Source: Candidatus Lachnocurva vaginae (GTDB lineage Bacteria > Bacillota > Clostridia > Lachnospirales > Lachnospiraceae). From it: a stretch of DNA of 64,000 nucleotides. Numbering within the stretch: position 1 is the stretch's first letter; every line of letters begins with the position of its first letter. A model generated the notes under the pieces. That model ran no database searches, was not told the origin of the DNA, and was given only the letters and a program-made list of their open reading frames with translations. This document shows, one piece after another, positions 25,040-33,305 of this stretch. The stretch is from NCBI GenBank assembly GCA_011082265.1, contig CP049781.1:806001-870000 (forward strand). The letters are read 5' to 3'. Both the position numbers and the translations under genes were made by a program.

Positions 25040-27880
25040 TTAATCTCCCATTACATTATTTGATGAAAGCATTGAATTTTCTGAATTTGCTTTATCAATA
25101 GATGACTGATCACCAAAATAACATCCTAAAATATCTTTGGATACATTTGTGGCTTTATCCGAATCATATCCATTAGGAATTCTTATAGCAAAAGCAATTT
25201 CAGGAGACTCAGACGGAGCAAATCCTACAAAAAGTCCGTGTGGAGGTTTTTTAGTGCTTTCCTGAGCAGTACCTGTCTTACCTGATACATTAACTATAAA
25301 TCCGTTGAAAACAGAAGCAGTCTGTACCATTTGTCTCATTCCTGTATGAATTGCATCCCATTCACTTGAATTAAGAACGGATATTTTATAGATAAGTTTA
25401 GGAGCATAATTTTTAACGATTTTGCCTTTCTTATTCTGTACTTTATTAAGAAGAGTTAAATTATACATATTTCCTCTTGTAGCAACAGCATTTACATATC
25501 TTGCAAGTCCTATTGTAGTAAGGTTGTTATTTGACTGGCCGATTGCAGCCATAACCGGATACTGTGTTGCAATTTGTGAAGGATTTTCTTCAATTTCAAC
25601 TCCTGTCTTTCTGTCAAGTCCGTAAAGAGATGCATATTTTTTAATTTTCTTTATACCTACTCCGTCATTGTATCCATTTTTCGTTTCGGCAAGATGATAT
25701 CCTACTGAATAAAAGAAAAAGTTACAGGAATCTTTTATAGCTTTAGTTACATTTTCACTACCATGTCTTCCTGGATAAATCCAGCATTTAGGTTTATTAC
25801 TTACAAGATCGAATTCTCCTGTACAGAAAAATGTTGTTTGCGGAGTTATAACATGTTCTGCAAGTCCTGCAGTTGATGTAAGCATCTTAAAAGTGGATCC
25901 TGGTGCGGTTCTTTGTTGTGTTGCGTGGTTATATAAAGGTCCGGATTTACTTGAAGTAAGATATTCATAGTATCTTTTATCGACCTCATTTGCAAGCTTA
26001 TTTCCGTCATACCCAGGATATGAAACGCAGGCCAATACTTCACCAGTCTTTGAATTCAAAATAACGCATGATGCTGCACAAGGCGTAAGTCCAAGCTGTC
26101 CAGGAGTAAGTTTTCTACTTCTTATCTTATCTAAAATAAATCCGTATGAAGATATTTTTCCGCTTAAAAGAGCATTTCTTTCGTCATCATTTTTATTTAA
26201 AATATTTTGGTCATATAAAAGAGCACATACTTCGTTTCCGCTTATAGCACCTTCTCTTATAGCATATTCATAAATAGAATTCTTAAAAGAAGTGCTTTCT
26301 TTTATCTCTGATAATATATAATTTACAAGATTTTTATAAAGCTCTTCACTGTCGGCATATTTAGCTTGATTTTTAATAAATGATATATTAATCCAGTCTT
26401 TTTCAATACAATGTCTTAAATATTCATTTATACTGATAGTTCCATTAGCCCAAGCTTTATAAGTATCATCCTTTTTATCAATTCTTTCAGCAATTAAAAC
26501 TCCGTTATTTTTAAGCATTCGTATAATATTTGAATAATAAACCTGATTTTCTTCCGATTCATTTTTAAATTTTTCTCCAGATTTTTTATCAAGAGAACTC
26601 TTTATATTTGAAAAAATATCATTGGAATAATTTTCATATTTTTGATATACTCTTTTTTCCAAATCTGTTGCATTCGGGCTCGTAAAATGATCAGTATCAA
26701 TAAGCTTATTTTGAATCAAATTGACATATGCATCATAAACCGATACCATTATTTCGTCTTTTCCATTAAAGCCTACTTTTTTAGAATTTACTAAATGGTT
26801 GGATAAAATATCGACAAGTTCAGCTTCCAAAAGGTTATAAGTTCTTTTCTGTAAATCCATATCGATAGAAAGATATACATCATTTCCAACTTTAGGATTT
26901 TTGTGGTCAGTTTTCTTTATAACATTTCCAATTGTATCTACATAAAATGTATCTTTTCCCTTAGTTCCAGTAAGATATTTATTCATGTACTGTTCCATAC
27001 CGGATTTTCCAACTACATCGTCGGGGCTTATGTCGTTACTTTTTTTTGATAATTTTCTATATTCTTCATTAGAAATCTTTCCGGTATATCCAACGATTGA
27101 AGAAATATATTTACTGTCAACGTATTTTCTTATTTGTTTTTCTTTAACTTCCACGCCAGGAAGGGAAGGCTGATTTTCTTTAATATAGGCAAGTGATTTT
27201 TCAGATATGTTATCTGAAATTGTAGTTGCAATATATTTTCTATATGAATTTAAACCGATAGCATATCTTAAAATACATATCTTGTATCTCATCGGCATGG
27301 AATATTTTGTTGAAATATCATATTTATTATTACTCATAAGATATTCCATAATTTTATTTGCTGAAACATTTGCTGTATTAAACTTAAGCTTTTTATCAAA
27401 GCCAAGTTCATTTGCTTGCTTTTTACCGAAAATATCAGCTCTAAATCTTTGCTGCTTTTTCCCGTCAATATTGAAAGAAAAAGAATTATCTTTATTTATT
27501 TGAATTTGAAAATCGTTTTTAATAGAATCACCATTTTTTTCAATGTTCGATATAATTTGATACAACTCTTCATTAAGTTTTTTATTTTTATCCTCAGAAG
27601 TCATGTTGGAAAATTTATCCTCCAAAACGATAGAATTTGCTACATCGTTATAAGCTAAAAGTTTTCCATTTCTGTCATAAATATTTCCTCTTGTGGCTTC
27701 AATCGTTTCATTTTTTTCTACTAAAAGCGTATAGTTATTAAGGTATAAATGCCCTTTTAAAATTTGAAGTACAAATAATCTTGAAAGTAAAATTGCAGAA
27801 AAAAGCATAAATACAAAAATTATGACATTATATCTAGTGTAAAAAAATTTCTCTTTTAAATAATTGAATATTTCTTTCAA
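25040..27880 (-). CDS. mrdA: Penicillin-binding protein 2 (transpeptidase, MrdA-type), large
   Basis: A class B PBP that cross-links side-wall peptidoglycan with RodA. It has an N-terminal membrane anchor (about 18-40), a dimerisation/pedestal region with NETIEATRGNIYDRNGKLL, and a transpeptidase domain with STFK near residue 663, SCN near 717 and KTG near 868. At 946 residues it is about 300 longer than E. coli PBP2; a mostly helical segment of some 250 residues (about 350-600) lies between the first transpeptidase strand and GEVLACVSYP. The start is TTG 27880 with GGAG 8 nt before it. It overlaps mreD by four bases. Confidence 0.93.
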   Translation of the reverse strand: MKEIFNYLKEKFFYTRYNVIIFVFMLFSAILLSRLFVLQILKGHLYLNNYTLLVEKNETIEATRGNIYDRNGKLLAYNDVANSIVLEDKFSNMTSEDKNKKLNEELYQIISNIEKNGDSIKNDFQIQINKDNSFSFNIDGKKQQRFRADIFGKKQANELGFDKKLKFNTANVSANKIMEYLMSNNKYDISTKYSMPMRYKICILRYAIGLNSYRKYIATTISDNISEKSLAYIKENQPSLPGVEVKEKQIRKYVDSKYISSIVGYTGKISNEEYRKLSKKSNDISPDDVVGKSGMEQYMNKYLTGTKGKDTFYVDTIGNVIKKTDHKNPKVGNDVYLSIDMDLQKRTYNLLEAELVDILSNHLVNSKKVGFNGKDEIMVSVYDAYVNLIQNKLIDTDHFTSPNATDLEKRVYQKYENYSNDIFSNIKSSLDKKSGEKFKNESEENQVYYSNIIRMLKNNGVLIAERIDKKDDTYKAWANGTISINEYLRHCIEKDWINISFIKNQAKYADSEELYKNLVNYILSEIKESTSFKNSIYEYAIREGAISGNEVCALLYDQNILNKNDDERNALLSGKISSYGFILDKIRSRKLTPGQLGLTPCAASCVILNSKTGEVLACVSYPGYDGNKLANEVDKRYYEYLTSSKSGPLYNHATQQRTAPGSTFKMLTSTAGLAEHVITPQTTFFCTGEFDLVSNKPKCWIYPGRHGSENVTKAIKDSCNFFFYSVGYHLAETKNGYNDGVGIKKIKKYASLYGLDRKTGVEIEENPSQIATQYPVMAAIGQSNNNLTTIGLARYVNAVATRGNMYNLTLLNKVQNKKGKIVKNYAPKLIYKISVLNSSEWDAIHTGMRQMVQTASVFNGFIVNVSGKTGTAQESTKKPPHGLFVGFAPSESPEIAFAIRIPNGYDSDKATNVSKDILGCYFGDQSSIDKANSENSMLSSNNVMGD

Positions 27881-28410
27881 AGTATATGCTCCACTTTTCG
27901 TTCTTCGTGATTTAGTCTATCAAATATTTTATAAAATATAAAATATAAAAAAAATGCCATAACCATCGAATATACCGCCTCAGGTAAAATAAGATGGAAA
28001 AAATAATATTCAAAATGATTACTTCCTCTCGGTAAAAAGAAAAAAGTAAACATAAAAAGTCCATAAATAATATCCGAAATTGCTGTAAAAACTATCGGAA
28101 GTTTAACATCATCGCTGTAAAAAATAAGTCTTAAAAGTCCATTTAATGCTCCTATGAATAAAAGAGCAAGTGCATGAACTCCAAATAAAAGTCCCGTAGA
28201 TAAATCAAGTACGATTCCACAAAAAAAACCTGCAATCATTCCCTCTCTCGTATTTCTCATAAAGCCGTAAAAAACAGTTAATACAAGAAGGAGATTTGGA
28301 ACGATTCCTCCCAATTCTAAAAAAGGAAAAAGTGCCGTCTGTAATATATATAAAACACAGAGTGACACTATATAGACAAGCACTTTTTTTAAAACAGATT
28401 TTACTTCCAT
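27877..28410 (-). CDS. mreD: Rod shape-determining protein MreD
   Basis: A 177-residue integral membrane protein of the elongasome, with five or six hydrophobic helices and the family pattern GGIVPNLLLVLTVFYGFMR followed by GMIAGFFCGIVLDL. It shares one base with the mreC stop (TGATG) and four with PBP2, so translation is coupled. MreD proteins diverge strongly; the gene order makes the call secure. Confidence 0.9.
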   Translation of the reverse strand: MEVKSVLKKVLVYIVSLCVLYILQTALFPFLELGGIVPNLLLVLTVFYGFMRNTREGMIAGFFCGIVLDLSTGLLFGVHALALLFIGALNGLLRLIFYSDDVKLPIVFTAISDIIYGLFMFTFFFLPRGSNHFEYYFFHLILPEAVYSMVMAFFLYFIFYKIFDRLNHEERKVEHIL

Positions 28411-29264
28411 CAGTCTTTTATTTCCTTTCTTGCAAGTATTACAAGAACATTTTGAAGATGTTTAAAATCAACTACCGGAGTAATAGTTCCTGAATATGTA
28501 ATTTTATTTTGATTAAGTTTAATCTTATCAATATAACCTATTAAAATACCAGGGAAATATTTATCACTTATATTGCTCGTAACAACAGGCTCTCCCTGTT
28601 TGATAGCTTTTTTCTCATCCTCAAGATTAGAAAATTTTATCCTTTTTTCTTCCGTCATAAGTTCCAAATTACCAGATATAATACAATTATTATTTGTATT
28701 TAAAGACATACCACTAACATTGGAACTATCGTCTATAATGGCTCTTACTACTGAATAATTCCTTCCAACTTTAACAACTATTCCTACAAGTCCTCCGTCT
28801 GCAATGACATTCATATCTATTTTTATACCACTTTTCGAGCCTTTATCGATTGTAAAAGTATCAAACCAGTTATCCGAACTTCTTGCAATAATTCTTGCTC
28901 CTGTTTTTTTATAAGAGGAATATTGTTTATCCAAATTATATAGCTTTTGCAAATCTAAAAGCTCGGATTTTTTAAGCTGAATCTGATTAAGCTGACTTGT
29001 AAGAGACTTTACTTGCTTTGAAAGGGCACGGTTCTCCCTAGTAAGTGCATTTATAGTCTTCCTTTTTTCTCTTTTTTTAGCAACAAAAAAACCTATTTTT
29101 TCAAATCCGCTTTGCATCGGAACAAATGTTGCATTTGTAATTGTTCCTAAGAATCCGCCTGAAAAATTTGTTACATAGCTAATAAGTAAAAATAAAATAC
29201 AAATAATACTTAAAAGTAAGAACAAAATATTAGTCGGAAGCTTTGATTTTTTCTTATGATTCAT
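28410..29264 (-). CDS. mreC: Rod shape-determining protein MreC
   Basis: A 284-residue bitopic protein that scaffolds PBP2 and RodA outside the membrane. There is one N-terminal membrane helix (about 13-33), a coiled coil (about 65-105) and the beta-barrel region with ARSSDNWFDTFTIDKGSKSGIK and GGLVGIVVKVG. Length is typical for Firmicutes. It lies 9 bp after mreB. Confidence 0.94.
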   Translation of the reverse strand: MNHKKKSKLPTNILFLLLSIICILFLLISYVTNFSGGFLGTITNATFVPMQSGFEKIGFFVAKKREKRKTINALTRENRALSKQVKSLTSQLNQIQLKKSELLDLQKLYNLDKQYSSYKKTGARIIARSSDNWFDTFTIDKGSKSGIKIDMNVIADGGLVGIVVKVGRNYSVVRAIIDDSSNVSGMSLNTNNNCIISGNLELMTEEKRIKFSNLEDEKKAIKQGEPVVTSNISDKYFPGILIGYIDKIKLNQNKITYSGTITPVVDFKHLQNVLVILARKEIKD

Positions 29265-29273
29265 AAAATTCCT

Positions 29274-30293
29274 TTATTCAAAAACCCTAGATTTCATTGT
29301 ATAACCGAATTTTCTGAATTTTTCTTCTGTAAGGATTTTGCCGAGTCCTATGGCTACGGTATTTTCTCCGTCTTCCGAAACATTCATTTTAATATTTGTA
29401 AGGTCATGGAAAAGTTTACTTATACCGTGAATCTTTGATGAACCTCCAGTAAGGTATATTCCGGAGCGAACGATATCTTTTGCAAGTTCAGGAGGTACTT
29501 TTTCAAGAATCAATTTTATAGAATTGCACATTGAACTTAAATCTTCTTTCATTCCTTCATATACCATGTCGGAAGTTATATTCATGGGAATAGGAAGACC
29601 TGCAACTACATCTCTTCCTACGACTTCCATTGACTCGCCTCTGCCTTTAAGAGTAGAGCCGATATTTTCTTTTAAATCTTTTGCTGTTTTCTTTCCAATC
29701 AAAAGATTATACTTTCTTTTTAAGTGAGTAACAATGTCTTCATCTAATTTATTTCCTCCGAAAGGAAGAAGGGATGATAAAACAAGTCCTCCGAGAGAAA
29801 TGACGGAAATCTCTGTAGTATCAGCTCCGAGATCCACTATCATAATTCCAGTAGGCTCCGTTATATCAAGACCCATCCCCAGAGCATCTGCTAATGGCTT
29901 TTCACAAAGAGACACACTTCTTAATCTGATTTTTGAATTCTTACGTCTAAAGATATCATTAAAAGCTTTTTTCTCAACTTCTGTGATGTCGGTAGGTACA
30001 GCAATTACAATGTCTGAGCCTTTAAGATGTGCTTTCATATCATTTTCAAGAATATTTGTTAAAATGCTTTGCATATTGTCAAAATCGGAAATAACACCAT
30101 TTATAATCGGAAATGAAACACTTATAGTTTCAGGAGCTTTTTCAAACATTGAATATGCATCATCACCGTAAGCATATATTTTACCTTTATCGTAAATAGC
30201 AATCGTATTTTTTACATTTGTAACATTTTCGGATGCCTTACTATAAATCTTTAAATTATAAGTTCCTAAATCTATTCCATAACCGTTCGACAT
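29274..30293 (-). CDS. mreB: Divergent MreB/actin-like rod shape protein
   Basis: A 339-residue actin-fold ATPase that organises lateral wall synthesis. The order of phosphate 1 (GIDLGTYNLKIY), connect 1, phosphate 2 (DLGADTTEISVISLGG) and adenosine (YLTGGSSKIHG) loops is intact. Several residues differ from canonical MreB (DLGTANT, DIGGGTT, TGGGALL), so nucleotide handling may differ and a second MreB may exist elsewhere. Its place before mreC and after radC is standard. AGGAGGAAA precedes the ATG. Confidence 0.9.
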   Translation of the reverse strand: MSNGYGIDLGTYNLKIYSKASENVTNVKNTIAIYDKGKIYAYGDDAYSMFEKAPETISVSFPIINGVISDFDNMQSILTNILENDMKAHLKGSDIVIAVPTDITEVEKKAFNDIFRRKNSKIRLRSVSLCEKPLADALGMGLDITEPTGIMIVDLGADTTEISVISLGGLVLSSLLPFGGNKLDEDIVTHLKRKYNLLIGKKTAKDLKENIGSTLKGRGESMEVVGRDVVAGLPIPMNITSDMVYEGMKEDLSSMCNSIKLILEKVPPELAKDIVRSGIYLTGGSSKIHGISKLFHDLTNIKMNVSEDGENTVAIGLGKILTEEKFRKFGYTMKSRVFE

Positions 30294-30306
30294 CTATGAT
30301 TTCCTC

Positions 30307-31005
30307 CTAAGCATTTATAAGATTATGTTCTAAAAAACTGAAATAAGCATTGTCACCTATTATAATATGGTCCTTTAAAGAAACTCCCATAATATTACAA
30401 CATTTATATAATCGACTTGTTATGTCTCTATCGGGTCCGCTCGGTGCAGCATCACCACTCGGGTGATTATGAAGTAAAATCATATATGCTGCATTACATA
30501 AAATAGCTTCTCTAAGTACTGCGGAAGGACTTACAGGGGCTGAATCAACAGTTCCAACATGAATGGTCTTATACGATATGAGTTTTGCTTTTGTATCGAA
30601 AAAAGCTGTAATAACATGCTCTTTCGTTTCATATCGTAAAATTTCCATGAAAAATAATGCCACACTTTCAGGACTTTTAAGGGAAATACTTTTTTTCCTT
30701 TTTGCTTGAATCATCCTAAAAGCAATTTCGGAGCATGCTTTTATTCTAAATATATTTATTAAGCTTAGTCCCGATATATCAAGCATTGTTTTATTGGAAA
30801 GGCTATTTAAATTATGCCATCCGCCGTTTTCAAAATCTAAAATTTTTTGAGATATGGTAGTTAAATCATCCTTTTTGCAATTACAGTTGAATAATAGTGT
30901 TAAAAGTTCCGAATCTGATAAACTTTTAAAGCTATACTTTTTAACCTTCTCCATAATCTCATTTTGAATTTTAGCATTATCAACTCTAGATTTCTCAATA
31001 TTCAT
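30307..31005 (-). CDS. radC: RadC family JAB/MPN-domain protein
   Basis: A 232-residue protein with an N-terminal UvrC/DisA-like helix-hairpin-helix region and a C-terminal JAB1/MPN domain. The metal motif is complete: HNHPSGDAAPSGPDRD (HxHP-x7-SxxD). Despite the old name a DNA repair role is not established. The ATG at 31005 is preferred; a TTG at 31041 would add twelve residues without a visible binding site. Position before mreB is conserved in many Firmicutes. Confidence 0.9.
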   Translation of the reverse strand: MNIEKSRVDNAKIQNEIMEKVKKYSFKSLSDSELLTLLFNCNCKKDDLTTISQKILDFENGGWHNLNSLSNKTMLDISGLSLINIFRIKACSEIAFRMIQAKRKKSISLKSPESVALFFMEILRYETKEHVITAFFDTKAKLISYKTIHVGTVDSAPVSPSAVLREAILCNAAYMILLHNHPSGDAAPSGPDRDITSRLYKCCNIMGVSLKDHIIIGDNAYFSFLEHNLINA

Positions 31006-31050
31006 AAAAACACTTAATATCAAAAAATCCCAAACAAACAATTTATAATT

Positions 31051-32343
31051 TTAGCATAATGTATCTATATTAACAAGGTTTGCATCTACAAGTTTTTGAA
31101 GAGATGATATCATTCCGAATTTTGCACTTGGCCATGTAAGACCGCCTTGATAATATATTGAATATGGCTCTCTTATAGGTCCGTCGCATGACATTTCTAT
31201 TGATGCACCTTGTATAAATGTACCTGCAGCCATTATAACTTTGCTTTCATATCCTGGCATATCAGAAGGTACTGGAGTTACATATGAATCAACAGGTGAT
31301 GCAGATTGAATTCCATTTGAAAAAGCACACATTCCCTTTTCGGATTTAAGTTCTATCGCTTGAATGACATCGTATCTATCTTCATTTCCTTTAGGAACAC
31401 AGTTAAATCCTAATTTTTCATAAAGACTTGCACCGAAAACTGCTGCTTTAACAGCTGAGGCTGTAACTGTAGGTGCTAAGAAGAACCCCTGCATAAATGA
31501 TCTTGTCACACCAAAGGTTGAACCAACTTCTTTTCCAAGTCCTGGAGCGGTAAGTCTATATGCTGCATTTTCAACACATTCTTTTGTGCCTGCAATATAA
31601 CCTCCTGATGATGCAAGTCCGCCGCCCGGATTCTTAATTAAAGAACCTACCATCATATCAGCTCCAACATCTGTAGGTTCTATAGTTTCCGTAAATTCTC
31701 CATAGCAGTTATCTACCATTATTTTTACAGTCGGTTTAATTTCCCTTATAAAGTCTATAAGCTCTTTAATTCTTTCAACTGAAAGAGTAGGACGAAGTGC
31801 ATATCCTTTTGAACGCTGAATTGTAATAAGGGCAGTTTTTTCATTTATTGCTTTTTTTATTTTGTCAAAATCGAATGAACCGTCATCTTTTAAGTCTACT
31901 TGTCTATAATTTATGCCATATTCTTTTAATGATCCTTTTGATGGCCTTATTCCGATAACTTCTTCCAAAGTGTCATAAGGTTTTCCTACAGGGGATAAAA
32001 GTTCATCATTAGGTCTTAAATTTGACATAAGAGCAAGACAAAGTGCATGAGTCCCACATGTTATTTGAGGACGGACAAGAGCATCTTCAGTATGGAAAGT
32101 ATCTGCATATACTGATTCAAGTTTTTCTCTTCCAATATCGTTATATCCGTAACCTGTTGATGAGTTAAAACATTCTGCATCAATTTTATTATTCTGCATA
32201 GCTTTTAAAACTTTAAGTTGATTATATTCAGCTATTTCATCTATTTTCTTAAATCTGTCTTTTAAGTCATTTAAGACTTCTTCAGAAAATTTTAATACTT
32301 TATCATTTATATTGAATTGTTTATACATATCTTCTATGTCCAT
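31051..32343 (-). CDS. YnbB-type PLP-dependent enzyme (methionine gamma-lyase/aluminium resistance family)
   Basis: A 430-residue fold-type I PLP enzyme related to cystathionine gamma-synthases. The N-terminal FNSSTGYGYNDIGREKLE and QITCGTHALCLAL segments are family marks; VDNCYGEFTE holds the aspartate that binds the cofactor ring and SLIKNPGGGLA the likely Schiff-base lysine. The true substrate is unknown and the 'aluminium resistance' label is historical. AAGGAG 8 nt before the ATG at 32343 picks that start over a GTG three codons earlier. It follows miaA, as ynbB does in Bacilli near miaA-hfq. Confidence 0.88.
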   Translation of the reverse strand: MDIEDMYKQFNINDKVLKFSEEVLNDLKDRFKKIDEIAEYNQLKVLKAMQNNKIDAECFNSSTGYGYNDIGREKLESVYADTFHTEDALVRPQITCGTHALCLALMSNLRPNDELLSPVGKPYDTLEEVIGIRPSKGSLKEYGINYRQVDLKDDGSFDFDKIKKAINEKTALITIQRSKGYALRPTLSVERIKELIDFIREIKPTVKIMVDNCYGEFTETIEPTDVGADMMVGSLIKNPGGGLASSGGYIAGTKECVENAAYRLTAPGLGKEVGSTFGVTRSFMQGFFLAPTVTASAVKAAVFGASLYEKLGFNCVPKGNEDRYDVIQAIELKSEKGMCAFSNGIQSASPVDSYVTPVPSDMPGYESKVIMAAGTFIQGASIEMSCDGPIREPYSIYYQGGLTWPSAKFGMISSLQKLVDANLVNIDTLC

Positions 32344-32348
32344 TTTTA

Positions 32349-33284
32349 TCACTCCTTATTTTTAAATAACGATAAAATGTATTCTGCAATTTCTTTATTA
32401 TTTTTAAAATCGTTTCTGTTAATCCAAACGACATCTTTTTCTCTTCTAAACCATGTAAGCTGCCTTTTTGCATAATGTCTTGAATTAAGTTTTATTTTTT
32501 CAATAGCTTCATTAAGTTCAGTGTCATTTTTAGGAAATGGAATAAGTTCATGATATCCGATTCCTTTTAGGGAAGGCGATGATTTATTTTTAAAAACGGT
32601 TCTTTTTACTTCAGAAAGTAATCCATCATCTATCATCTTATCTACTCTTTTATTTATTCTTTCGTATAAAGCATTTCTATCATCAGTTATAACAGTAAAA
32701 AGATGATTAAATCTGCTTTCCTTCTTTTTTTCTTCTTCATTATGCTTAGAAAGAGGAGTTCTTGTACAATGATAATATTCCAATGCTCTTATAAGTTTCA
32801 CATGATTATTTTTATGAATAATTTTTGAATATTCAAGATCTACTTTTTTTAATTCTTCATAAAGCTCATCTATTTTTCCCTCTTTAAGTTCCTTTTCCAA
32901 TTCTTTTCTGTATGAAATATCATATGAATCGTCGGAAAAGTCAATGCCATATAGAACTGCCTGAATATAAAAACCAGTTCCTCCAACCAAAATAGGTATG
33001 TGATCACGTTTATATATTTCATGAACTATATTATCAAATAATTTTTTAAATAAAGAAACGGAAAATTCTTCACTTAAATCTAAAATATCAATCATATGAT
33101 GAGGAATATTCTGCATTTCTTCTTTTGTAATTTTAGCAGTTCCAATATCAAGATCTTTATAAACTTGCATAGAATCAGCAGAGATTATTTCTCCTTTTAT
33201 CATCTTTGCAAGCTCTATAGAAATACTTGATTTTCCGACTGCTGTAGGCCCAGCAATTATAATAAGGGGCTTTTTATCATTCAT
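32349..33284 (-). CDS. miaA: tRNA dimethylallyltransferase MiaA
   Basis: Transfers a dimethylallyl group to A37 of tRNAs reading UNN codons. The 311-residue protein has the P-loop GPTAVGKSS, the SADSMQVYKDLDIGTAK block and LVGGTGFYIQAVLYG, and the tRNA-binding HYAKRQLTWFRR near the C-terminus. The ATG at 33284 has AAGGA 7 nt upstream; a TTG immediately before it is not needed. mutS-mutL-miaA is a standard cluster. Confidence 0.96.
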   Translation of the reverse strand: MNDKKPLIIIAGPTAVGKSSISIELAKMIKGEIISADSMQVYKDLDIGTAKITKEEMQNIPHHMIDILDLSEEFSVSLFKKLFDNIVHEIYKRDHIPILVGGTGFYIQAVLYGIDFSDDSYDISYRKELEKELKEGKIDELYEELKKVDLEYSKIIHKNNHVKLIRALEYYHCTRTPLSKHNEEEKKKESRFNHLFTVITDDRNALYERINKRVDKMIDDGLLSEVKRTVFKNKSSPSLKGIGYHELIPFPKNDTELNEAIEKIKLNSRHYAKRQLTWFRREKDVVWINRNDFKNNKEIAEYILSLFKNKE

Positions 33285-33305
33285 CAAACTGTCCTTAAAC
33301 TATTC

